Below are positions 36,640 through 48,297 of a stretch of 64,000 bases of DNA, piece by piece. The stretch is from Meloidogyne chitwoodi. Lineage: Eukaryota > Nematoda > Chromadorea > Rhabditida > Meloidogynidae. The stretch spans positions 930,001 through 994,000 of the forward strand of contig JACZZP010000008.1 of the NCBI GenBank assembly GCA_015183035.1, read 5' to 3'. The position numbers and the translations under genes are program-made. The notes below the pieces were generated by a model. That model was not told the DNA's origin. It saw only the letters and a list, made by a program, of their open reading frames with translations, and searched no databases. Position 1 is the stretch's first letter. Each line of letters begins with the position of its first letter.

Positions 36640-39225
36640 ATGATTTTTAAAAAATTATTTATTTATTTATTTATTAATTTATTTTTTTCAAAAACTTCAA
36701 AATCAATTAGTGAATTTTATTATTTAAATATAAATTAAATAAATTAAATTAATTTTTAAGTGTTATGTGAAGTACAAGGAATTTGTTTAAAATGTCCAGA
36801 TGGTCATATTAGTCATTTTATTTGTCGAAATAATGAAGATTGTTTTAGAGGAGAATTTTGTTTTTCAAAAAGAGGATTTTGTTGTCCAAAATCTTCCTCT
36901 ACAATAATAAAAGATTTTTCTAAAAATAAATGTCCTGATGGTTCTCTTTTTGGAAGAAGATTATGTAAAACAGATGTTGATTGTCTTTTTAATGATGAAA
37001 TTTGTATTGAAGGAAAATGCTGTCCTTCTTGTAAACAAAGACGTTTATTAGTATTAAGAGAATTAAGAAATATAGAAATTAATTTTGGTAAAAATAATAA
37101 TAATGAAATAATAAAAGAAGAAGAAGATGAAGAATTTATTCCACAATGTAATGATAATGGAAAAGTAAAAATAATAAATTAATTATTTTTTATTATTTTA
37201 TTTTTTTAGTATTTTCGTTCAATGCAATGCATAGCTCATTCAGGGGAATGTTTTTGTGTTGATAAATTTGGTAGAAGACAAAAAAATAATTTAAAAGAAT
37301 CTAAAAATTGTTTAAATTTTCAAGAAGAAATAAATAAACAAAAAGAAGAAAATGAAAAAAAAAAAGTAACACCAAAAGTTGCATTAAATCATGATAGAGA
37401 ATTAAAAATAATAGAAAATAATTGTACAGATCCTTTACGTGAATTTCGTTTGTTTTTTTTAATTAAAAAAAATAAAGTTAATTTATAAGAGTGGTGACCT
37501 TAATTTTATTTATTTTTAAAAAATATTTACCTATTTAAATTATTTAAGGTAATTGTGGAAGTATTTGCCCAATTTCATGTTTTTCAACAAATAATGTAAT
37601 GCCACAATGTTCTCAAGAACAAGTATTATTTTTAAAATAAATATTTATTTAAATTAATTTAAAGTGTATAAGTGGTTGTTTTTGTCGTTTACCTTATGTT
37701 TTATTAAATATTTCTAATCCTTTTAATTCACCGTATGTTTTTGCTTTTTAATTAATTTATTTATTTTTTATTTTATTCAAAAAAAAGTTGTGTTTTACCA
37801 TCAGAATGTCCTTTAATTGAATTTACTGAAGATTTAGATAAATGGAATAATGGAGGATTTTTTCCTTTTAATAATGCAACAATTAATATTAATATACAAA
37901 AAGAACAAAATAATAATCAACAAAAACAATTTAAAAAAATTATTGAAAAAAAATGTAAAGATCCTTTAAAAAATTTTCAAAATTGTGGAAGTGCTTGTCC
38001 TGTTGGTTGTGGAAAATTATTAGCATCTTCTAATAATTTAAATTCAGATGAATCTTCTTGTTCTGCTAATTGTGTACCTGGGTAAAATATAAAATTAAAT
38101 AAAATTAATTATTTTTTATTTATTTTTTAAGATGTTTTTGTCGTATTCCTTATGTTTTGCGTAATCCAAATAATTTAGATTCTGAATGTATATTTCCTCA
38201 ATTATGTCCTTTACAAACATTTTCACTTTTTTCATCTTCTTTAATTTCTCCTTCTTCTACCGAAGAAATTTTAACACAAAAAAATACAAAATTATTAATA
38301 AAAGGAAATGAAGAAAAAGAAAAATGTGAAAATAATCCTCGAAAAGAATTTTTAAAATGTGGTAAGAAAAATTAAAAATAAAAATTAATTAATTAAAATT
38401 AAAAAAAAAGGTTCATCATGTCCTCTTGGTTGTAATCAATTAGAAAAACCTTTTCGTTTTTGTTCACCTTGTATTTCTGGTTGTTTTTGTAAAAATGGTT
38501 TTATTTTTAAGAATTCATCTGAATGGCAAATATCAGAATGCTTAAAACCTTTAGAATGTCCAAAAAAAGAAAATGAAAATAATTCAATTAATTTACCTAT
38601 AAAATTAAAAGCTTTTCAAAAAAATAATGAAAAAGGTTATTTTTAATTTAAAAATATTTTTTTTTTAAATTATTTTTAGATATTTCATGTGGGGAAGCTT
38701 TAGCAATTGCTAATCTTTATACTAAAGAAGGAAAAAAAATTGGAAAAATAATTGTTCGACCAGAAAAAAATGAAATTGGAATAAATAATAAAAAGTAAAA
38801 ATAAATATTTAAATTAAATAATTATTTATTTATTTAAAAAAAAAAGAATTCGATTAAATGGAGAATTTTTTTCATCTTCAATATCAGAAATTTCTAATTC
38901 TTTTTTATTTCTTTCTGTTCATCAATATAGTGATACAATAATAAATGGTTGTAAAGGTGTAGGTCAACCAATAGGATTAAATTTAATTAATAGTAATTTA
39001 AATGAAAATAATAATGAAAAAGAAATTAAAATAGTTGGAGAATTACCAATTTCAAGAAGAGAAGAAGAAAATAATTTAAATTTTGATCAATTAATAGAAT
39101 GGAATGAAACAATTGGATATGGAACTAATCCATTAATTGGACATTCTGTAGTATTACAACAACATAAAGGACTTTTAATTAATGTTTTAAGTTGTGCTAT
39201 TTTAGGAATTGCACCAAATTGTTAA
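36640..39225 (+). CDS. secreted multidomain Cys-rich protein: EB-like, thyroglobulin type-1, TIL repeats and a degenerate Cu/Zn SOD domain
   Basis: A short signal-peptide exon (MIFKKLFIYLFINLFFSKTS) splices at a split Met codon to a Cys-rich region (CLKCPDGHISHFICRNNEDC...GFCCP), then a second similar module ending EGKCCPSC. A thyroglobulin type-1 repeat follows: FIPQCNDNGKYFRSMQCIAH and SGECFCVDKFGR. Then come three TIL-like trypsin-inhibitor modules (for example NCGSICPISC...CISGCFCRLPYV, NCGSACPVGC...CVPGCFCRIPYV, KCGSSCPLGC...CISGCFCKNGFI). The last approximately 190 residues resemble Cu/Zn superoxide dismutase: FLSVHQYSDTIINGCKGVG, and IGHSVVLQQH with LSCAILGIAP at the end. The disulphide cysteines are kept but most metal ligands are gone, so it is probably not an enzyme. 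Predicted to be extracellular; the TIL and thyroglobulin modules suggest protease inhibition. I know of no name for this architecture. About 735 residues. Confidence 0.8.
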
Positions 39226-39980
39226 AAATAAGAAGAAGAAAAATAATTTATTTACAAATATCTGATATTTTTTAAAGATATTTTAATGTTTTGCAATGCT
39301 TATTAATATAAGAGTTTTGATAAATTTTTTAATTTATTTAGGTATATTATTTTAGTAAGTTATTAGTAAATATTTGTGTAACATTTTATCTAGTCGGTAA
39401 AATAATTTTTAGGACCGAATCCCGAAAGATCCGTGACTCAACTGAACTGCTCCCTGTGAACTGTATTTTATGCGGCAAAGTGGGCTTTAAACAAATGCGG
39501 TTGATCTTTGAGTCCCACTATTTGAGTCCAAGCATAAATTTGTTTTTATGCTTGTAATTTTTTGGTGTTAGATTCCTATAAATGCTTTACTATTTAAAGT
39601 TAATTCAAATTTTTACAAGTTTAGAAAAAAGCAAGAGAAAAAAGATAAAAATAGCAGGATCTTGTGAAAAGATTTGGTTTAAATTTTAATAACAGAATCC
39701 GACTTAACATGCAAATCATGTGAGTCCTAAAAATAGCGGAATTTGCCGAAAGTCCTTGCGTCGCCTCTAATTATGGCTTTTCCAACAAATTTTGATGTTA
39801 TGAGACTAAAATAGGATCTTATTTTAATATTTTTTTGTATTTATAAAATGAGTTATTGCGACAAGTTGTGCGTCTAATTGTCACTAATTTTTGGCAACTT
39901 ATATTTTTTCTGCGCATTAGTTAATTATGTTTATTTTTTAGATAAAATTAATATAATCTTGACGCCTAATCTATACACAC
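39226..39980. other. intergenic spacer
   Basis: This 755-base gap is less AT-rich than average between 39400 and 39800 and includes a short hairpin (AAGCATAAA...TTTTATGCTT near 39531-39554). No TIR pair, open frame or RNA fold could be supported. Confidence 0.4.
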
Positions 39981-41629
39981 ATGGGTGCATTTCTTGATAA
40001 GCCTAAAACTGATAAGACGAATGATATTGGAATTGGACCGGTAAATAAATTCCTATTATGCTTAATAATAAATATTTTAAGGATTATCGATATGTAATGG
40101 CCTCGATGCAAGGTTGGAGAGTTGATATGGAGGATGCCCATCAAGTTCAAATTTCAATGAGTGAAGACTCACCTTTTGAGGTTTTTGTTTTATTTTTAAT
40201 TTTTTAATCTTTTTTCAAAGAATTGGTCATTTTTTGCGGTTTTTGATGGTCACGCGGGAAGTAATGTTGCTTTTCATTCAGCCGAAAACCTGTTGCAAAC
40301 TTTATTGGAGACCCCAGCATTTCGTGATGTAATTTTACTATTTAATAATTTATAATCATCATTTTTCATTTTAGCTTAAAGAGGAGTTAAATTCGAGCGG
40401 TCAAAAAATCACTGAAAAATCTAAGGCATTAATTCAAGAAGGAATGAGATCAGGTTTTTTGCAATTGGATGCTTCTATGGAAAACCTACCTGGAGGCACT
40501 GAGAAGGAGCGCAGTGGCACAACAGCAATTTGCGCTATTCTTACGCCAGATTATATCTTCTTTGCAAATTTGGGTATTGAATTTATTAATGTTTCAATTC
40601 ATTTTAACCTCTAGGCGATTCAAGAGGAATTCTTAGCCGCAAAAGTGACAATATTTTTAGTACAGAGGATCACAAGCCTTATATGGAAAAGGAACGCGAC
40701 AGAATTGTCAAAGCTGGGGGTTCTGTTATGATTCAGAGAGTGAATGGAAGTTTAGCCGTATCAAGAGCGCTTGGAGATTATGAGTATAAATCTGTTCCTG
40801 GGTTATGTGCCACTGATCAATTGGTTAGTCCAGAACCAGATATTTACATCATTGAAAGGAACAGAGAGGATGATGAGTTTCTTATTCTCGCTTGTGATGG
40901 AGTCTATGACGTGCTAGAAAATGATGAACTTTGTGAGTTAGTTCGCTCACGGCTTACTGTTACAGATGATCTAACGGTATGAATAAAATACTTTTAGTTT
41001 TTTTTCACTTAAGATTTTAATAATGGTGTAATAGTTGAGGACTTCGGGCATGTTTTTTAAATGTCTTTTTTAGAGTGCTTCAAATCAAGTTCTTGATGTT
41101 TGTTTGTCCAAAGGGTCACGCGACAATATGACAATGATTATGGCAAGATTGAAATATTATCATTAAAATATATAATTAAATTTTAGGTTGTGTTCGAGGC
41201 TGCACCAAAAGTTGACGAGAAAGCTGTTGAGATGGAAACTATTTGGTTGGAAAGTGTTGGCAAAAGACTTAATGGTTTTTTGGCTTTTAGAGGACCTAAT
41301 TTATATCTTTTTATTCAGAGCTAATAAACGATTCTTCCCAGGAAGTTGCAGAAGATCCTGGTTTTTGTTTTTGATTTATCTTTTAACTTTTACATTTAGA
41401 TTCCATAACTCTCGTTCTAAAACAGGAAGGATTCGACAAATCTTCGTTGTCTGGAGGCGTTCACTTGGCTCGTTCATTGATTAATAATATTTTGGCCAGG
41501 AAGGAAAAACTTGAGTCTCAACAACAGATTGAAACAGAAAAGGAATCACTTGAGTCACAAAAGCAGATGGAAGAGAATGAACCACTTGAGACTCAGCAAC
41601 AGAAGGAAGCTCTATTTCCAAATGAATAA
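39981..41629 (+). CDS. ppm-1.A: PPM1A/B-type protein phosphatase 2C
   Basis: The PP2C motifs appear in order: [88 protein letters not shown] [38 protein letters not shown], and [14 protein letters not shown]. These supply the Asp residues of the Mn/Mg centre. The N-terminus [12 protein letters not shown] keeps the MGAFL start used for N-myristoylation in PPM1A. The PPM1A C-terminal three-helix domain follows ([19 protein letters not shown]), then a Gln/Glu-rich tail with three LESQQQ-like repeats to the stop at 41627-41629. The intron at 41143-41186 is GC-AG. PPM1A removes phosphate from MAPK and SMAD pathway proteins. The next gene starts 186 bases downstream on the same strand. Confidence 0.93.
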
Positions 41630-41815
41630 ATTACTCGATTTATACCTTTATTTTTTTTTTTGCATAAATTTTGGAAATGAAATTAATTTTATAATGTAAT
41701 ATTATTTTGGATTTTTTAAAATTTTTATGCTTGATTAAAGCAAATAATTTCTATTTTCTAGTGTCAAGTTTTATTTTTTTTTAATTATTTACTTTAAAGT
41801 TTAACATAAGGAATT

Positions 41816-44499
41816 ATGGCTCGGTTTTCATTGGATTTGCTGCTTTTGAGGAGAACTTTTGTATTGGTTAGAATCCTTTTTCCTACTTGGCGGTCTTTTG
41901 GTGTTCTCTTGGCTGTTTCTCTTCTCTTTCTGTCTATTGCAGGTCTAAATATTTAAAATAGAAATAACTGATTTTTTATAGACCAGATTGCCACATACTT
42001 TTTGGGTGTTTTACCTCGAGAAGTTTTTATAAATTCAAAATATTAATTTTACATTCATTCTTTAGTTTCACATCCTCTTGGGTAGACGAGAAGAATCTGC
42101 ATTTGAACGTCTCATTTTTATGTCTTTTATTTTGGTTTTTTTTAAAGCAGCGGTACTTTTTTGACTTCGAATAATATTCTAAATTTACTTTTTAGTCATT
42201 GGCTTCAATAAAACTACTCTCTTCTTTGCTTTATTTACGCTGCCGACGTTTACTTGGATTTGTTATGCATCGACTTTATTTTAAACGCCATGCTTTCTAT
42301 CTCCTTACAAATTCATTAGACAATCCGTATATTTAAAAGAAAACTTTTAATTTATTTTAAAATTTAGTGACCAACGAATGACTCAAGATATTGAAAAGTG
42401 TACGCGATTATTTGCTTGTGAATTACTTGGACCTTTACTTCTTACTCCCTTTATTGTTATTTACTATACTTATTTGACATATAACAGGTATTTGATTGGG
42501 TTGAGCATTTTGTCTAGAAATAAAGTCGGTTTTTAGGGAGTAATTTATTTTGTATAATGTAATAAAATATCTAAAAATGTTGAAAAAATTAGAGCAACAT
42601 AAATTTTTATTTGTTATCAGATAAACATTTTTGCTAAAACTTTTTTAAGTTCTGGTTATCTCGGTCCTCTTACCATTTATCTGTTTTTCATTTCTGCAAC
42701 AATTATAAATCGAATTCTCATAACTCGAACAATTCCATTGGTTGCTGAACAGGAACAAAAAGAGGGCGATTTACGGTTATTATTATTTTTCAAGAGTCAT
42801 AAAATTAATATTTAGAGCAAGACATTTAGAAGTTCGTGCCAATTTAGAATCTATTGCCTTTTACCAAGCTGGTTTCATAGAAAATGTTTTTACAAATCAA
42901 AAACTTAAACATTTGTTAAAAACTCAAAAACTTTTAATTATTTGGCAGTTTTGGTTAAATTGTAATTTTTGAATAGTTTTTAAAAAATATTTTTAATTTG
43001 ATGATGATTTTTAGTTGCAACAAATTGTTTTGACTTTTTTGGAGGAATTTTGAGTTATATTATTATTGCTATTGCTATTTTTGTTCAAAATAAGTATGAT
43101 GATAAAATTGGACCTCCAGAGTTAAATGGAATAGTTAGTGAGAATGCTTTTTACTATCTTTATTTGGTATTTTTTTTTTAGTTTTAGAATATTTTTTATT
43201 TTTAAGATTCGAAGTTTTACTGGTCTCATTTCTTTGTCACAGAATGTTGGAGATTTTGGTGGAGTTACTCATCGGTATAATTTTATTTATTTTTAATTTT
43301 CTTGATTTTTTTAAGTGTTGTCGAGTTATATGAGGAATTAACAAGAGTACATAGTGATCAATTAGAAACAGAACGGCCTCCCTCAACTGTACCCAGTTCG
43401 GTTGTTGTTATAGCTTCAGAAGATATAAAAAGTTCTAAAATTGGATGTGGCTGTGTTAAGAAAACGCCTAAAGATGATCCTAATGGAAGAATACAAAAAG
43501 TTAAAAAAATAAATTATTTTTTAAACAAATTTTTTAAGGAATTGCATGGACGGCAAACACAACATGCTATTTTGGCTAGTGATTCAGATGATGATGAAGC
43601 TGAATATTTATTGGGTGAAAATTCCTCTCAAAGGAATTGGTTGGATTTAGCAACGGAACCAGCAATTACTTTTGATTCAGTTACCATTGTTTTGCCTGAT
43701 GATCCAACACGTGTATTAGTTCTTAACCTTTCATTACAGGTTAATTTTTCAATTTAATTTGTTTAAAAGAAATCCTCAAAATTTATGTTTTATTTGAAGA
43801 CCAAAAATCTTTCTGTTTTTTAGTTAATGCAAAATCGTAATTTGCTCATAAGTGGCGAATCTGGAACTGGTAAAACTTCCTTATTACGTGTAATGGCTGG
43901 CCTTTGGAATTGTTGCTGTACAGGAAAAGTTGAAAGAAATAGAGCTTTACGTCCCCCTTCTTCTCTTTTCTTTGTCCCTCAACGTGCCTATTTTCCATTG
44001 GGTCATTCACTTCGTCAACAGCTTGTTTATCCATTAAAAGCATTGCCAGTAGAAAAAGACTTGAGTAGACTCACAAAAATTCTTGAATGGATTAAAATGG
44101 ATTATTTGTTAGTTCGTTGTGGTGGATTTGATGCAACCATTACATGGGATTGGAATGATTCTTTATCACAAGGGGAACTTCAAGTAATTATTAATATTTT
44201 AAACTAAAACTACAGTTAAATAATTTTAGCGACTCTCAATTGGACGAGTACTTTATCATCGTCCTCGGATAGCTTTTCTTGATGAGGCAACTAGCTGTTT
44301 GGGTTTTGACATGGAAAACTCTCTCTATCAACTTTTCCGAGAAGAGGGAATAACAGTCGTTTCCACAGGACATCGTTTTTCTCTCAAACAATTTCATGAT
44401 TTGGAGCTTTGTTTACGGGGACGGCAATGGACAATAATTGATTTGCTGGAGACTAGCCATACAGATCGCTCAATTACTTCAAACAATACGGCTTCTTAG
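41816..44499 (+). CDS. ABCD4: ABCD4-like half ABC transporter (lysosomal cobalamin type; worm pmp-5 group)
   Basis: An N-terminal transmembrane domain carries the ABCD family blocks ([60 protein letters not shown]). The nucleotide-binding domain has Walker [21 protein letters not shown], a Q-loop in [20 protein letters not shown], signature [20 protein letters not shown], Walker [13 protein letters not shown] and the H-loop [20 protein letters not shown]. The wording resembles ABCD4 rather than ABCD1-3: no EAA-like peroxisomal N-terminus and the LSxGE signature. In mammals ABCD4 works with LMBD1 to export cobalamin from lysosomes. An acidic linker ([13 protein letters not shown]) joins the two halves. 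The ATG at 41816 follows an acceptor-like TTTAAAG. About 640 residues with many short introns. The paralogue could also be another ABCD class. Confidence 0.88.
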
Positions 44500-45324
44500 A
44501 TTAAAAAGAATATTTAATTTTTTTAATAAGGTATATACTGACTTTAAATTTTCCTTTTAAATTTATTTTAATTCAAATATGTTTTCTATATTTTATTTTT
44601 TTATTATTTGTTTATATGTATGTATATTTGTTCTAATTGACATAATATTGGAGATTGGACTAAACTAGAACAAAATCTTATATTTTTTCTAACTAAGAAT
44701 CTGTTTCGGATTAATTTAATCTTCCAATTTCTAATACATATATTTTTACTAAATCTTTATACCAAAGAAAAGGCGAATCTCACTCATCTTACTTTATCAA
44801 AAGTCAACGAGAAATGCAAATTACCTAATTTTTAATTTTTTTTTGAAAAATACTTGTTGACATATATTATTTTATATTTTCTTCTCTTTTGCTTCAATAT
44901 GTTGTTTTTGCATTATTTTTTATTTTCACTCAAATACCTGTAAAATATGTTTGTATCAGTTCAAATGCCTCTTTTCCTATTTTTATAAAATAATTTAAAA
45001 TTTTCATGACTGCCAGTTTTTAGTTAAATATTTATTACACTTCCTTGTTAAATGTCTAAAATACGGTAGACGATTCAGAGTCGGCCGATTCGGAGTAGCT
45101 TGTATACTTTTTCATTTTAAACCTTTTCAAATAATTTTTATGTCATTCGAAAAAGCTCGAAAAGTGGAGTGTTTGTTTTCATCTCATCCAGATAATTAGC
45201 CGAGATTCGGGATTTTAAAGTTGATTACTTCTGATTTTGATGAAAAGAATATGGAAATTAAGAGAGCGGGAAAAATAAGAGAATAGTAAATAAGTAGTTT
45301 TCGCGCATGCGTTAACTGGCTGAA
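44500..45324. other. intergenic spacer
   Basis: Mostly AT-rich. A mixed-composition patch at 45060-45110 contains GATTCAGAGTCGGCCGATTC. No reading frame or TIR pair is seen. The inverted duplication begins at 45325. Confidence 0.4.
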
Positions 45325-45948
45325 CTAGAGACTGGAAAAATCACATTGCAGGATCCTGTTACAGTCAGGTTTTGAAAATTTTTATAGGACAGGACTAAAC
45401 AGGACTAATCATGTAATCCTGTAAATCATAAAAATAACAGGTTTTACACAGGATCCTGTAAAATCTTGATCAGGATCCGGTCCTGTTCGTAGTAGTCAGT
45501 CACTTTTTAAAACTAAACAAGGATTTATCATACATGTTGTAAAAATAAGTTGACACTCAAAATGACCCAGCACCCAATCGTCTATAGTTAGGTGTCTTTC
45601 GCACTCAAACAGCTTAATTAAAAGAATGGCTTACTGCCTGCTGTCTTTCACTTTTAACCACTCTATTTTTCAGAGGCAACAATATTTAAAACTGACATTA
45701 ATTTTTTTTCGTTTCGTTATGTGAATATTTTTTACTTTTTCTTTTAGATTTTATTTTACTAAAATATCATGAAACAAAAACGTTCTCCGTCGCCTATTTC
45801 AAAATTCACACATTTTTGGTCAGCTCCGAGCCAAGAGAAAATAAATGCTCTTGTAAGCATCTTCATTAACAATGTTTCGAGTCCTCGATGGATGGAAGCT
45901 GCTTCTGGAAGTGTTGGAAGAATTTACGGTTTTTATTTAAAATATTGG
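45325..45948 (+). repeat. left arm of a 624-bp inverted duplication
   Basis: This arm is an almost exact reverse complement of 47645-48268, and both arms are 624 bases. It contains a first exon starting at 45769 (MKQKRSPSPISKFTHFWSAP) and about 440 bases of upstream sequence. Two small differences between arms were seen (GGATCC versus GGATAC near 45352, and a nearby A/C difference), so it is a real duplication rather than an assembly mirror. The spacer between arms holds the rest of a PP2C-like pseudogene and a minisatellite. Confidence 0.9.
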
Positions 45949-47656
45949 ATTCTAAGCTTTTAGTGGCCCCAATAATCACTGCTGAACATTAGTATGTTTC
46001 CTGATATAATAACATCCTCTTAGAAATAATGATTTATTTATTTTTTAAGTTGTAATGTTTCGGTAACTTGTAAGAGCATAATGCTTGTTAAGAAGGACGG
46101 TAGCGGCTTCCACATATGCTTCAACAACATCAAACATGATCATCCACCACATTGTTCTATCACACGATTTGTTCAAATTACAAGAAAATGGTGAAGTTGG
46201 GCTGGTCGATCCAAGAGGTGCAGAACATGGATTCAACTTCCCAATACTGTTTATAAGAAGTAATGAAAAAATTTGTTTTTTTTTGTTTTAAAAATCTTTT
46301 TTGTTGCTGTATAATGATCTTGTTTTATTGTTGTCAGCAGACCAATTAAATATAATTGCAATGCGTACAAGTGGATCAGAGAAACGTGGAATCTATCGAA
46401 GACGAACTTCCTCTTAATCAACCTCTTCATCGGCTGGTTGTGGTAGTTGAAGGTTAACTTCTTCTGACTCTCCATCAGATAAATGAGCGGTTAAATATTA
46501 ATTCTAGAGTAAAATTAAAATTATTTTTTAGTAGCTGCTGCTTTTTGTGCAAGTTCAGCCGAACAACTGCACCATCAAGTACAAAGGAAAAGAGGAAACT
46601 CAACGTGATAAAAACCAATTTTGTTAACATCACGATCTTTGGATGACAAAGTTTGATTTTATGATAATTTTTTAAATTATTTTTCTGGTTAGGAACATAG
46701 ACAATGTTAAGTTGTATCAAAAACTAGAAGAATTTTTGGATGTTTTTAGTTTAGTGGCGAAGTGTTAAGTTGTATCAAAAACTCGAAGAATTTCTGGATG
46801 ATTTTTAGTTTAGTGGCGAAATGTTAAGGTGTATCAAAAACTCGAAGAATTTCTGGATGATTTTTAGTTTAGTGGCGAAATGTTAAGGTGTATCAAAAAC
46901 TCGAAGAATTTCTGGATGATTTTTAGTTTAGTGGCGAAATGTTAAGGTGTATCAAAAACTCGAAGAATTTCTGGATGATTTTTAGTTTAGTGGCGAAATG
47001 TTAAGGTGTATCAAAAACTCGAAGAATTTCTGGATGATTTTTAGTTTAGTGGCGCTCAGGTTATTAATTATAAAAAATTATATTTTAAATTTTGAAGGGT
47101 GGACGAAAATATATGGAGGATCTAATTAGTGTCGAGGTTGGCAGGTCGGTTGGATTACATATTTGCTGCAATTTACGATGGGTATAAATCACATTTTAAT
47201 ATGTTTAAAATATTGAATATTAAGCCATGGAGGATCACAAGCAAGCGAATATGCTTACCGAAATTTACTTGGTAACGTTACTGTAAGCTTATTACGTTTA
47301 AATTGTCAATATCTTTAATTTTAGAGCAATCATGCATTCTTTTCCGATTATGATCAACATGTTCTTGGCGCAATAAAGGATGGATTTTTACAAACACATT
47401 ACGATATGCAAAAAGCTGCAAAAATGTGGCCACCGACAGTTTCAGGTTAATTTATATTTTCTAAAAAGATCTAACTTTTTGTTAAGGTTTTCCCTGCACT
47501 GCTGGAAGTTAGTGATTTTTTGTTTTTTAATTGTTTCATAATCTTTTTCAAGCTACTGCCACTTGTGCATTTATTCGTAATGGAAAACTTTATACTGGAC
47601 ATGTTGGCGATTCTTCCATAATTTTAGCTAATTTTTCTGAAGCTCCAATATTTTAA
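45769..47656 (+). pseudogene. PPM1D-like protein phosphatase 2C, truncated and frameshifted
   Basis: Candidate exon 1 (45769-about 45928) is basic and Ser-rich and ends WMEAASGSVGRIY. From 47098 come pieces that match PP2C of the PPM1D group: GGRKYMEDLISVEV, FAAIYDGHGGSQASEYAYRN, FSDYDQHVLGAIKDGFLQTH, MWPPTVSGFPCTAGTTATCA and FIRNGKLYTGHVGDSSIILA. The metal motifs MED, DGHGG and GDS are visible, but the frame shifts by one base between MEDLISVEV and FAAIYDG. The exon 1 splice is also out of phase by one base. The catalytic domain stops at 47654-47656, exactly where the inverted second arm starts, so everything after GDS (including the C-terminal Asp ligands) is missing. A pseudogene is the simplest reading. 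A 1.2-kb intron-like stretch holds the 59-bp minisatellite. Confidence 0.75.
46703..47054. repeat. 59-bp minisatellite, six copies
   Basis: About six head-to-tail copies of a 59-base unit (for example TGTTAAGGTGTATCAAAAAC then TCGAAGAATTTCTGGATGAT, then TTTTAGTTTAGTGGCGAAA). Four central copies look identical and the first differs by several bases, so expansion is recent. The unit is not a multiple of three and no frame crosses it. It lies in the intron-like gap of the PPM1D-type pseudogene. Confidence 0.93.
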
Positions 47657-48268
47657 ATAAAAACCGTAAATTCTTCCAACACTTCCAGAAGCAGCTTCCA
47701 TCCATCGAGGACTCGAAACATTGTTAATGAAGATGCTTACAAGAGCATTTATTTTCTCTTGGCTCGGAGCTGACCAAAAATGTGTGAATTTTGAAATAGG
47801 CGACGGAGAACGTTTTTGTTTCATGATATTTTAGTAAAATAAAATCTAAAAGAAAAAGTAAAAAATATTCACATAACGAAACGAAAAAAAATTAATGTCA
47901 GTTTTAAATATTGTTGCCTCTGAAAAATAGAGTGGTTAAAAGTGAAAGACAGCAGGCAGTAAGCCATTCTTTTAATTAAGCTGTTTGAGTGCGAAAGACA
48001 CCTAACTATAGACGATTGGGTGCTGGGTCATTTTGAGTGTCAACTTATTTTTACAACATGTATGATAAATCCTTGTTTAGTTTTAAAAAGTGACTGACTA
48101 CTACGAACAGGACCGGATCCTGATCAAGATTTTACAGGATCCTGTGTAAAACCTGTTATTTTTATGATTTACAGGATTACATGATTAGTCCTGTTGAGTC
48201 CTGTCCTATAAAAATTTTCAAAACCTGACTGTAACAGTATCCTGCAATGTGATTTTTCCAGTCTCTAG
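47645..48268 (-). repeat. right arm of the 624-bp inverted duplication
   Basis: This is the reverse complement of 45325-45948. On the minus strand it repeats the MKQKRSPSPISKFTHFWSAP exon without a frame change, starting at 47822. The arm begins within the phosphatase catalytic domain, which is where that domain is interrupted. The minus-strand copy has no visible partner exons, so it is not a gene in itself. Confidence 0.9.
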
Positions 48269-48297
48269 CTGACACTTCTGTGGTATATAAAAGATTT

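Noticed and set aside
39400..39800. Possible TIR element in the gap before PPM1A
   Set aside because: Mixed composition and a small hairpin are visible, but I could not find a matching pair of ends or a target duplication.
47624..47824. Minus-strand frame MKQKRSPSPISKF... as a separate gene
   Set aside because: It is the inverted copy of the left-arm exon with no downstream exons; treated as part of the repeat.
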